Origin: Methanobacteriota archaeon
GTDB lineage: Archaea > Halobacteriota > Methanomicrobia > Methanomicrobiales > Methanospirillaceae
Length of the DNA: 5,052 bases
Direction: 5' to 3'
NCBI GenBank assembly: GCA_009779205.1
Contig: WRER01000089.1
Location: forward strand, 1-5,052
In this document: positions 1 to 4,653 of the stretch, one piece after another
Numbering within the stretch: position 1 is the first letter of the stretch
How the letters are laid out: each line of letters starts with the position of its first letter
The notes under the pieces: model-generated
What the model saw: the letters and a program-made list of their open reading frames with translations, nothing else
What the model was told of the DNA's origin: nothing
The model's database searches: none
Position numbers and translations under genes: made by a program

Positions 1-1
1 A

Positions 2-15
2 TTCCACCCCCTCCT
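2..15 (+). repeat. left terminal inverted repeat
   Basis: TTCCACCCCCTCCT is the exact reverse complement of 457-470. The C-rich run stands out sharply from the AT-rich sequence around it. Confidence 0.7.
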
Positions 16-81
16 AGATTTTTCACCTTTTTGATTCATTATGTCACGTTTAATATATATTCGACCAACAACTGACCTCCG

Positions 82-97
82 TTTGTAAAAGTGCATT
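82..97 (+). repeat. left subterminal inverted repeat
   Basis: TTTGTAAAAGTGCATT matches the reverse complement of 375-390 at 15 of 16 positions. Both copies lie 80 nt inside their respective terminal repeat, which argues for a paired functional site. Confidence 0.6.
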
Positions 98-374
98 CGT
101 ATATCTTCTATTTCAAGAAAATAAACGATTGGAATAGAAAAATTGAAGAAAATCGCTTGGAAAATTTTATATTTGAAACACAGAAAATTTGTTTGGAGAT
201 ATAATAACAAAATCTCACACCAAACCTTCAAATTTAGAAAATATGCTTAAATAAACGAAAATTTTGTGTGGCATAAAATATCGATAATAATTGAATTTGA
301 ATGTCAGAAAATGTCCTATCATTTCAGATTTCCTCTCGAAATTAGCACTATTTTCTGAAAACCGTGCAGTGTAA

Positions 375-390
375 AATGCATTTTTACAAA
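375..390 (-). repeat. right subterminal inverted repeat
   Basis: This is the partner of 82-97, with one mismatch. It overlaps a small local hairpin, GTAAAA (371-376) with TTTTAC (382-387). Confidence 0.6.
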
Positions 391-412
391 ATCTCGTAAT
401 TTCATCGAGGAA

Positions 413-426
413 TGGTCTATAGACCA
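413..426. repeat. 14-nt perfect palindrome
   Basis: TGGTCTATAGACCA is a perfect palindrome in the right arm of the 2-470 element, between the terminal and subterminal repeats. It could be a protein-binding site or a hairpin. A four-base-pair hairpin, CTCG/CGAG, sits just before it at 393-409. Confidence 0.4.
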
Positions 427-456
427 GAGAGAAACAGATCGTTACAAGCTAAAATG

Positions 457-470
457 AGGAGGGGGTGGAA
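457..470 (-). repeat. right terminal inverted repeat
   Basis: AGGAGGGGGTGGAA is the perfect partner of 2-15. It marks the right edge of the element; from 471 onward the base composition changes and an open frame begins. Confidence 0.7.
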
Positions 471-616
471 CTATTATAACTACATCCTTGAATGTGTCAA
501 TCACACATGCAGCTGAAATTTCAGTAGCGGACTGTTTTACAATCATACCGGCTGGATCGTGTATCAGGCATCTTTTGCAATGTGGTGAACGGCATGCGCT
601 CACTGCAGAAATATGA
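471..616 (+). pseudogene. possible 3' gene remnant next to the element
   Basis: One + frame stays open from the right end of the element to a TGA at 614-616. It encodes about 48 residues after the repeat, with an end resembling a normal protein C-terminus (...PAGSCIRHLLQCGERHAL...). It has no start codon context of its own, so it would be the tail of a gene broken by the element. The opposite strand is also open over most of this stretch (603 down to 442), with a Cys/His-rich start. The coding strand is therefore uncertain and either frame could be chance. I do not recognise either product. The segment also holds a 6-bp hairpin (492-497 with 503-508) and a 12-nt palindrome, CTGAAATTTCAG (513-524). 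Confidence 0.25.
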
Positions 617-618
617 GT

Positions 619-628
619 GAATATATTA
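619..628 (+). promoter_or_regulatory. candidate TATA box for the acetyltransferase gene
   Basis: GAATATATTA is centred about 28 nt before the ATG at 653. That is the spacing expected if transcription starts at or near that ATG (leaderless mRNA, common in archaea). No Shine-Dalgarno sequence precedes 653 or the upstream GTG at 617. The assignment is by pattern only. Confidence 0.35.
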
Positions 629-652
629 ACTATACCCCATATATATTATGCA

Positions 653-1237
653 ATGTCTGGCAAATCATATCCTGAATGGGATCGCATGATGAATGGGGAG
701 TTATGCAATCCTGATCCGATAATTACTCTGCGTATGCGAAGAACGCGTGAAATTCTGCAACGATATAATTCCTCTTCAGAAGATCCAGCGCAGCGAAAGC
801 GAATTCTTGAGGAACTATTTGATCAGCCACTTGCAGATGATGACCTTATCATCATTCAACCTCCATTTTACTGTGATTTTGGATTCAATATAACCGTTGG
901 AAAGAACTTTTTTGCAAATTTTGATTGTGTCATTCTTGATTGCGGGCTGGTAACAATTGGTGATGATGTCTGGTTTGGGCCTAAAGTTCAGATATATACC
1001 CCATCACATCCGATAGATCCAACTATGCGAAGAAAGAGGATAGAATCTGCACATCCTGTTGTGATTGGCGATACTGTCTGGATTGGAGGGGGCGCTATTG
1101 TCTTGCCTGGCATTACCATTGGAGAGAATAGCGTTATTGGAGCGGGAAGTGTAGTAACACATGATATCCCTGCAAATGTAGTTGCCGCTGGAAATCCATG
1201 CCGGGTACTTCGTGAAATTTCAGCTGATGAATCATAA
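653..1237 (+). CDS. maltose/galactoside O-acetyltransferase-like enzyme
   Basis: The predicted product of 194 residues is a left-handed beta-helix acetyltransferase that would move an acetyl group from acetyl-CoA to a sugar hydroxyl in the cytoplasm. Residues about 8-60 match the N-terminal maltose-acetyltransferase helical domain (the MNGEL..PDP motif). Residues about 70-185 carry hexapeptide repeats such as IGDDVWFG, IGDTVWIGGGAIVLPG and IGAGSVV, followed by the family's AGNPCRVLREI ending. His119, in PSHPID, is the expected catalytic base. The length fits the family (about 185-200). I chose ATG 653 over the in-frame GTG at 617 because it begins the family-like sequence and has a TATA-like box at leaderless spacing; the GTG would give 206 residues. 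The GTG directly follows a TGA ending an upstream frame, so coupling is possible. The real acceptor sugar is unknown; cell-surface or exopolysaccharide sugars are as likely as maltose. Confidence 0.9.
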   Translation: MSGKSYPEWDRMMNGELCNPDPIITLRMRRTREILQRYNSSSEDPAQRKRILEELFDQPLADDDLIIIQPPFYCDFGFNITVGKNFFANFDCVILDCGLVTIGDDVWFGPKVQIYTPSHPIDPTMRRKRIESAHPVVIGDTVWIGGGAIVLPGITIGENSVIGAGSVVTHDIPANVVAAGNPCRVLREISADES

Positions 1238-1280
1238 ATACAGGACAAAACGTGCTTGTTTCTACACACACTGATATACC

Positions 1281-1964
1281 ATGCGTGCTGATATAGTACA
1301 TCTGATGAGATCGCATACTCTGCTTATCGTATTGTGTGCATGTGTTATCTGTTTTGGATTATGTACAGCCGTTTCTGGCGAGTTCAGCACTTTGGTTGCA
1401 GACGCGGATGACCCCGTAGATCTGCTGTTATCTATTCCATCTGGAGAGGGCCTGCCAACTACTGCTGCTGAATGGGCTGAGCTTGGGGACATACTTGTTG
1501 AGCTTCGGCAGGACACTGAAGCGAGTCAGGCATATGAGTATGCATTGCTACTTGATCCAACAGATGCAAAGACCTGGAGCAAGCATGGGAATGCACTTGT
1601 ACGTGAATATAAGTATGAGCTGGCCCTCGAAGCATATCGGCGTACTCTTGCACTGAATCCTGATGATGCAAAGACATGGAATAGTCTTGGTAGTCTGCTT
1701 TTCCAAATGGGCTCCCTTGCAGAGGCTGTTGCAGCATTTGAAAAGGCAGTTGCCTTAGATCCTGGATATATTCCACAGAGTTCGCGTGAAACCGATGAAA
1801 CCGCACAGGTGACATCAGAAGGAGAGACCGCGGAGAAAGATGCAGCTTTTCCCCTCATATTTTATATCAATACGATTCTCATTGGAAGCGGAGCAATAAT
1901 CATTCTTTTCCTGTCACGTCTGAAACGAAAAGATTCTTCTTCCCCTCCTGAAAACGAGGGTTGA
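1281..1964 (+). CDS. secreted, membrane-anchored TPR protein
   Basis: The 227-residue product starts with a hydrophobic segment (about 13-32) that reads as a signal peptide. Three tetratricopeptide repeats follow (about 60-93, 94-127, 128-161), each 34 residues long and ending in LDP or LNP. Next come an acidic Ser/Thr/Glu linker (about 165-188) and a C-terminal membrane helix (about 190-212) capped by the basic RLKRK. The topology suggests an extracytoplasmic TPR platform for protein contacts, held in the membrane by its C-terminus; no enzyme activity is implied. ATG 1305 (residue 9, MRSHTLL) is an equally good start and gives a cleaner signal peptide. The gene begins 43 nt after the acetyltransferase gene and ends 22 nt before the metal-binding lipoprotein gene. 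Partnership with that neighbour is an inference from spacing and shared localisation. Confidence 0.85.
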   Translation: MRADIVHLMRSHTLLIVLCACVICFGLCTAVSGEFSTLVADADDPVDLLLSIPSGEGLPTTAAEWAELGDILVELRQDTEASQAYEYALLLDPTDAKTWSKHGNALVREYKYELALEAYRRTLALNPDDAKTWNSLGSLLFQMGSLAEAVAAFEKAVALDPGYIPQSSRETDETAQVTSEGETAEKDAAFPLIFYINTILIGSGAIIILFLSRLKRKDSSSPPENEG

Positions 1965-1986
1965 AGAGATATGAAACGAGATTGAC

Positions 1987-2874
1987 ATGATGCGAAGAGA
2001 TATTATCTTCTTTTTTTTGTTGTGTTTGTTTGTATTCTGTGCGGGATGTATGACCGTACCTGATGCAGCAGAAGAGAGTCCAAGTGAGTCGGCACATGAT
2101 CTGCTTCTTGTAGCTGCAACGATCATGCCACTGCAAGCATTTGTGGACTATATCGGTGCAGATACCATCAATACTCAAGTACTCTTACCTCCTGGTTCTG
2201 ATCCTCATACATATGAGCTGACACCACGTGAACGCATGCGTGCAGAAAAAGCACATGTAATCGTCATGATTGGGGTTGGAATGCCATTTGAGGCGAGTTT
2301 TGTCTCACAAGTCAAGGGTACAAATCAGGATGTCGTCATTATTAATACGTCTCAGTCAGTCTCTCTTTTACAAGAGGAAGATGGACATGGCATTGATCCT
2401 CATATTTGGCTCTCTCCAGTGACAGCTCAGCAGATCGTGACTATGATCGCAGAGGAGCTCTCACGTGTACGTCCTGCATATGCAATACAGTATCATGAGC
2501 GTGCCACTGCATTTGTAGAGGAATTGCAAGAGCTTGACAGTGAGTTTTCAGATGTACTCTCACGTGCCCAAACAACGACATTTCTGGTCACACATCCGTC
2601 ATGGGGATATGTGGCAGATGAGTACGGACTCACACAGGTTTCTATGTATGATCACGGAAAAGATCCATCTCCAAGAACAATCAAAAGCTTGATAGATACG
2701 GCTAAAGCTCATGATATTTCTGTAATCATTGCAGACCCGCTGGAAAATCAGAATGCAGCACGTGTTATCGCAGATGCAATATCTGGAGAGGTCGTTGTAA
2801 TTAGCCCGCTTGCATACGAGTATGTCGATAATATGCGAAGATTTCTGTATACCATTACCAGAAATGAAGTATGA
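1987..2874 (+). CDS. ZnuA/TroA-family metal-binding lipoprotein
   Basis: This 295-residue product is a substrate-binding protein of the cluster A-I family (PF01297) that captures Zn2+ or Mn2+ outside the cell for an ABC importer. A signal peptide ends in a lipobox, FCAGC, with Cys21 as the likely lipid-modified residue. Expected metal ligands are visible: His74 (DPHTYE), His139 (DPHIWLSP) and His203 (THPSWGY). The loop before His139 is short and has only one His (DGHG), unlike the long His-rich loops of many zinc-specific ZnuA proteins. The C-terminal motif usually written DPL reads SPL here (Ser273), so the Asp used as fourth ligand in several relatives is missing. Three-His zinc binding is known in ZnuA proteins, so zinc remains the best guess. 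Two adjacent ATG codons could each be the start. No permease or ATPase gene follows, so it is an orphan in this window. Confidence 0.88.
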   Translation: MMRRDIIFFFLLCLFVFCAGCMTVPDAAEESPSESAHDLLLVAATIMPLQAFVDYIGADTINTQVLLPPGSDPHTYELTPRERMRAEKAHVIVMIGVGMPFEASFVSQVKGTNQDVVIINTSQSVSLLQEEDGHGIDPHIWLSPVTAQQIVTMIAEELSRVRPAYAIQYHERATAFVEELQELDSEFSDVLSRAQTTTFLVTHPSWGYVADEYGLTQVSMYDHGKDPSPRTIKSLIDTAKAHDISVIIADPLENQNAARVIADAISGEVVVISPLAYEYVDNMRRFLYTITRNEV

Positions 2875-2909
2875 TTGAAGGATAAGAGAAATGTAATGTT
2901 ACTCTTGTT

Positions 2910-2924
2910 AAGCCGGTGGAGGGG
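2910..2924 (+). repeat. partial copy of the tRNA-Thr 3' end (att-like)
   Basis: AAGCCGGTGGAGGGG matches 4225-4239 at 14 of 15 positions in the same orientation. The match at 4225-4239 covers the 3' acceptor strand, the discriminator base and part of the T arm of tRNA-Thr. Weaker similarity continues for five more bases. The layout is that of a distal attachment site left by insertion at a tRNA 3' end. No integrase is present, so the call is tentative. Confidence 0.4.
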
Positions 2925-3066
2925 GATGAGGGTAGAATCACAGAGCGAGATGAAAGCCAGATTCGGACGTAATCTATCTCCACATTATCCCATTAGTATT
3001 TAAGAGTACCGTTTTGATAATCCGGAGTGAGCAGATTGATATGCAGCGGTGATGATAACTGTACCT

Positions 3067-3086
3067 ATTTGCCAAAACAGGCAGAT
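3067..3086. promoter_or_regulatory. inverted repeat just before the first MNT gene
   Basis: ATTTGCC (3067-3073) and GGCAGAT (3080-3086) form a seven-base inverted repeat with one mismatch around AAAACA, ending 3 nt before the Shine-Dalgarno sequence. Toxin-antitoxin operons are often autoregulated through such repeats. Whether this one is an operator is inference, and it is not repeated before the second copy. Confidence 0.3.
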
Positions 3087-3089
3087 CAC

Positions 3090-3095
3090 GAGGTG
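3090..3095 (+). promoter_or_regulatory. ribosome binding site of the first MNT gene
   Basis: GAGGTG lies 5 nt before ATG 3101 and decides the start there rather than at the in-frame GTG 3095, which is part of this site. The same GGTGTGCATATG context precedes the second copy (3738-3750). Confidence 0.7.
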
Positions 3096-3100
3096 TGCAT

Positions 3101-3400
3101 ATGCTGACTCACGACCAGATTGTACAGGCTGTTGCAAAAGCAGCAACGAAGTTTCCATTAACGAAGGTCTTGTACTTTGGGTCATATGCAGATGGCAATG
3201 CAACGGAAGGAAGTGATTTGGATCTGCTTGTAGAATTTGGTGATGATGGAACTCTTGGGCTTTTGGACATAATACGCTTAAAACACAATTTAGAGGATGA
3301 TTTGGGTATAAAAGTCGACGTGGTTGAAACTCCATTAACGGAAAAAGCACAGAAGCTTCTCATAATCAGAAAAACGGTACCGGTCTATGAACGAGCGTGA
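3101..3400 (+). CDS. mntA: MNT-type nucleotidyltransferase antitoxin, copy 1
   Basis: The 99-residue protein is a minimal nucleotidyltransferase of the MNT group. The signature GSX10DXD is complete: Gly27-Ser28, then Asp39 and Asp41 in SDLDLLVEF. A third carboxylate, Asp73, sits in KVDVVE. In studied MNT/HEPN pairs this enzyme transfers AMP units from ATP to a tyrosine of the partner HEPN toxin and so silences it; here that role is inferred from motifs and gene order. The gene overlaps the HEPN gene by 14 nt, the coupling typical of such pairs. The ATG at 3101 has a good Shine-Dalgarno sequence; GTG 3095 would add two residues. It is followed by a second, diverged copy about 70% identical in protein by hand count. 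Confidence 0.88.
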   Translation: MLTHDQIVQAVAKAATKFPLTKVLYFGSYADGNATEGSDLDLLVEFGDDGTLGLLDIIRLKHNLEDDLGIKVDVVETPLTEKAQKLLIIRKTVPVYERA

Positions 3401-3737
3401 TGTGAATCTGTTACTGAATATAATAGATGAAGCAGAAATATTGCTTGAAATGACAAAAGGGTATGATTTGCAAAGTTTTTTGAGCGATGAAAAGACGAAA
3501 CGGGCGGTTTCCATGGCATTGATTAACATAGGAGAATCCGTGAAAAAACTGAGTGAAGGATTCAAGCAAGAAAATCAAGAGATGGAATGGCGTGAAATAG
3601 CTGGTCTTCGAGATATAGCAGTTCACAATTATAGTGGGTTACATATGGAGAGAATTTTTGTAAATGTTACAAGAGACATTCCTGAGCTACTGGAACAGGT
3701 GAAGGGCATACTCAATGCTGAAGGAGTTGAGGAGTAA
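3387..3737 (+). CDS. hepT: HEPN toxin of the MNT/HEPN module (DUF86), copy 1
   Basis: The 116-residue, all-helical HEPN protein has the full length for this family. The motif RX4HXY is intact: Arg75, His80 and Tyr82 in LRDIAVHNY. In studied relatives Arg and His form the RNase active site, which attacks RNA including tRNA, and the Tyr is the residue AMPylated by the MNT partner. It therefore reads as a functional cytoplasmic toxin; activity here is inference. Its ATG lies inside the end of the upstream MNT gene (14-nt overlap), implying coupled translation. The gene ends 13 nt before the start of the second MNT copy. An internal ATG at 3715 in another frame would extend that next gene, but I do not consider it a start. 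Confidence 0.88.
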   Translation: MNERDVNLLLNIIDEAEILLEMTKGYDLQSFLSDEKTKRAVSMALINIGESVKKLSEGFKQENQEMEWREIAGLRDIAVHNYSGLHMERIFVNVTRDIPELLEQVKGILNAEGVEE

Positions 3738-3750
3738 GGAAGGTGTGCAT

Positions 3751-4050
3751 ATGCTGACTCATGAACAGATTGTACAAGCTGTTGCAAAGGCTGCAACCAA
3801 ATTCCAATTAAATAAAGTCTTGTACTTTGGGTCATATGCAGATGGCAAAGCAACAGAACAGAGTGATTTGGATTTGCTTGTAGAATTTACTAATGATGAT
3901 AAAATTTCTCTTCTGGATGTTTTCGATCTACAACAAAATTTAGAGAATGAATTGCATACTTCTGTTCATGTGGTTGGACTCCCATTGACGGAAAAAGCAA
4001 AGGAGTTTCTCATAATCAAAAAGGTGGTTCCAGTTTATGAACGAGCGTGA
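3751..4050 (+). CDS. MNT-type nucleotidyltransferase, copy 2 (possibly impaired)
   Basis: This is a 99-residue paralogue of the MNT at 3101-3400. It matches about 70 of 99 residues by hand alignment, and 35 of the first 40. GSX10DXD is retained (Gly27-Ser28, Asp39, Asp41). The third catalytic Asp73 is His here (SVHVVG instead of KVDVVE), so transfer activity may be lost or altered. A strong Shine-Dalgarno sequence, GGAAGGTG (3738-3745), sits before ATG 3751 in the same context as copy 1. An upstream in-frame ATG at 3715 lies within the HEPN gene and is an unlikely start. The gene overlaps its truncated HEPN partner by 14 nt, exactly as in copy 1. Divergence is concentrated in the C-terminal half, so this copy is either decaying or shifting specificity. 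It could still act as an antitoxin by binding. Confidence 0.8.
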   Translation: MLTHEQIVQAVAKAATKFQLNKVLYFGSYADGKATEQSDLDLLVEFTNDDKISLLDVFDLQQNLENELHTSVHVVGLPLTEKAKEFLIIKKVVPVYERA

Positions 4051-4189
4051 TGAGAAACTTTTATTTAAAATAAAGAATGAAGCAGAGTATCTTTTGGAAG
4101 TGTTGGAAGAAGGAGCCTTGGATACTTTTCTCAAGAATAGGGAATTGCAATATATTGTTTCGATGGCATTAATAAAAAACGCAAATTGA
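4037..4189 (+). pseudogene. truncated HEPN toxin, copy 2
   Basis: An ATG overlapping the MNT copy 2 stop by 14 nt opens a 50-residue frame: MNERDEKLLFKIKNEAEYLL onward, ending in VSMALIKNAN. It aligns with residues 1-47 of the full HEPN at 3387-3737 (MNERDVNLLL... VSMALIN). Similarity stops at about 4176 and a TGA follows at 4187-4189. The second half, with the RX4HXY catalytic and AMPylation motif, is absent. The break lies within about 25 nt of the tRNA-Thr terminator, so a deletion probably joined the HEPN gene to the tRNA flank. It cannot be an active HEPN RNase. It was too short for routine gene calling. Confidence 0.8.
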
Positions 4190-4198
4190 GGGTATTTT

Positions 4199-4204
4199 AA
4201 AAAA
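4199..4204 (-). terminator. T-run terminator of tRNA-Thr
   Basis: Read on the - strand, CCCCTTTTTT follows 21 nt after the tRNA 3' end. Oligo-T runs end archaeal transcription. No stable hairpin is needed or seen. Confidence 0.6.
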
Positions 4205-4224
4205 GGGGTTAAACAACGCTCAAG

Positions 4225-4239
4225 AAGCCGCTGGAGGGG
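4225..4239 (+). repeat. tRNA-Thr 3' end, partner of the att-like copy
   Basis: AAGCCGCTGGAGGGG spans the 3' acceptor strand, the discriminator and part of the T arm of the tRNA. It matches 2910-2924 at 14 of 15 positions as a direct repeat, bracketing 1.3 kb with the toxin-antitoxin array. Confidence 0.4.
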
Positions 4240-4297
4240 ATTGAACCCTCGACCTGCTGATTACGAATCAGCCGCTATACCACTAAGCCACAACGGC
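4226..4297 (-). tRNA. tRNA-Thr (anticodon CGU)
   Basis: The - strand folds into a full 72-nt cloverleaf without CCA. The acceptor stem GCCGTTG pairs with CAGCGGC (one G-U). The anticodon stem GCTGA/TCAGC closes the loop TTCGTAA, giving CGU at 4263-4265, which reads ACG. The T arm is GAGGG-TTCAATC-CCCTC. U at position 73 fits archaeal threonine tRNAs. CCA must be added after transcription. The gene has its own TATA-like box at about 30 nt and a T-run terminator. Confidence 0.97.
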
Positions 4298-4322
4298 GTA
4301 CCTATACAGGTTGTTTTGTAAT

Positions 4323-4334
4323 CCATAAAAAAGA
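4323..4334 (-). promoter_or_regulatory. TATA box of tRNA-Thr, also T-run after DUF3467 gene
   Basis: Read on the - strand, CTTTTTTATGG is centred about 30 nt before the first tRNA base, the normal archaeal TATA spacing. Its T6 run begins 5 nt after the DUF3467 stop, so it may also end that transcript. Confidence 0.4.
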
Positions 4335-4336
4335 TC

Positions 4337-4624
4337 TTATGAGTAGCCACGCATGGTTACATTATTGTCATGAGGCTGTGTTGTATCAAGAGAACGGAAC
4401 TTCTCTTCATATTCGCCCACTGTTTTTTCGAGGACTGTGAGCAGGCTTTTTGCATGTGTTGGGGAAAGGGTTACGATTGCTTTTCCTCGTGCTTGGTTAA
4501 TGCCTGGAATTTGGTGGAGAAACATAAAGGTGAACTCATCTTCTTTATATGCGATCTGGATCATATTGCTATATACTGGCTCAACTGTTTGTGGTATTGT
4601 CACCTGAATTTCCTTATTCGTCAT
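4337..4624 (-). CDS. DUF3467 family protein
   Basis: The 95-residue soluble protein matches the DUF3467 family along its length. It has a short N-terminal strand, then the conserved PVYSNMIQI block (about 17-25), an acidic-aromatic DEFTFMFLHQIPG segment (about 29-41), and the helical LSPTHAKSLLTVLEKTVGEYE (about 53-73). Family members occur in bacteria and archaea, are about 90-110 residues long, and have no assigned function. The last 17 residues are polar and poorly conserved. No signal peptide or membrane segment is seen. The start has only a weak AGG directly before the ATG, but a TATA-like box lies 25 nt upstream, so the mRNA may be leaderless. It is divergent from the Cas4-like gene, with 31 nt between their starts, and lies 39 nt upstream of tRNA-Thr on the same strand. 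Confidence 0.88.
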   Translation of the reverse strand: MTNKEIQVTIPQTVEPVYSNMIQIAYKEDEFTFMFLHQIPGINQARGKAIVTLSPTHAKSLLTVLEKTVGEYEEKFRSLDTTQPHDNNVTMRGYS

Positions 4625-4643
4625 ACCTAATAATCAGTCTTCT

Positions 4644-4653
4644 CTTTATTAAA
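4644..4653 (-). promoter_or_regulatory. TATA box of the DUF3467 gene
   Basis: Read on the - strand, ATTTAATAAA is centred about 25 nt before the ATG at 4624, consistent with a leaderless transcript. The core TTTATTAAA reads almost the same on both strands, but it is too close to ATG 4656 to serve the gene on the + strand. Confidence 0.4.

Larger units (their letters stand above)
2..470. mobile_element. MITE-like non-autonomous element with two-part inverted ends
   Basis: The block is AT-rich and has no convincing ORF. It is bounded by perfect 14-nt inverted repeats: TTCCACCCCCTCCT at 2-15 and its reverse complement at 457-470. A second inverted pair, TTTGTAAAAGTGCATT at 82-97 against 375-390 (15 of 16 match), begins exactly 80 nt inside each end. 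A third short match (AGAAAATA, 116-123 against 349-356) is again symmetric. The 66 nt between the first and second pairs do not match each other, so the ends look like terminal plus subterminal transposase-binding sites rather than one decayed long repeat. No transposase is present, so movement would need one supplied in trans. A target-site duplication cannot be tested because the left flank lies outside the window. The nested pairing could alternatively be a large structured RNA. I do not recognise the family. Confidence 0.55.
2875..3100. other. intergenic region upstream of the toxin-antitoxin array
   Basis: I see no gene here. An ATG overlaps the stop of the metal-binding gene (ATGA at 2871-2874) but gives only M-I-E-G-stop, possibly the abortive start of a lost downstream gene. 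A tRNA-like tail lies at 2910-2924. A TATA-like GTATTTAA at 2996-3003 could drive the array with a leader of roughly 70 nt. An inverted repeat lies at 3067-3086. Confidence 0.5.
3738..4189 (+). repeat. second copy of a tandem MNT-HEPN duplication
   Basis: From the Shine-Dalgarno region onward this stretch repeats 3090-3560 at a 650-nt offset, including GGTGTGCATATGCTGACTCA, the CTTGTACTTTGGGTCATATG block, and the 14-nt gene overlap. DNA identity is high in the first 150 nt and falls later. The copy is cut off inside the HEPN gene. Confidence 0.8.

Noticed and set aside
613..640. ATG at 613 as the acetyltransferase start
   Set aside because: It is in a different frame from the acetyltransferase and does not lead into it.
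988..1269. 93-codon open frame on the - strand
   Set aside because: It is antisense to the clear hexapeptide acetyltransferase and has no family features.
1459..1858. Two - strand open frames of 118 and 110 codons
   Set aside because: They lie opposite the TPR gene; regular repeat codons on the + strand create them.
3061..3068. GTACCTAT shared with 4298-4305
   Set aside because: Eight bases in a 5-kb window is within chance and the flanks do not match.
3000..3350. 116-codon open frame on the - strand
   Set aside because: It is antisense to MNT copy 1, and a similar shadow appears opposite copy 2 because of the duplication.
3715..3750. Upstream ATG extending MNT copy 2 by 12 residues
   Set aside because: It lies inside the HEPN gene, and the Shine-Dalgarno sequence and the match with copy 1 both place the start at 3751.
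3090..4189. Regularly repeated blocks as a CRISPR-like array
   Set aside because: The two repeats are 650 nt apart and are explained by duplicated genes; no short repeat-spacer pattern exists in the window.
4370..4630. 86-codon open frame on the + strand
   Set aside because: It lies opposite the DUF3467 gene, whose conserved motifs identify the true strand.
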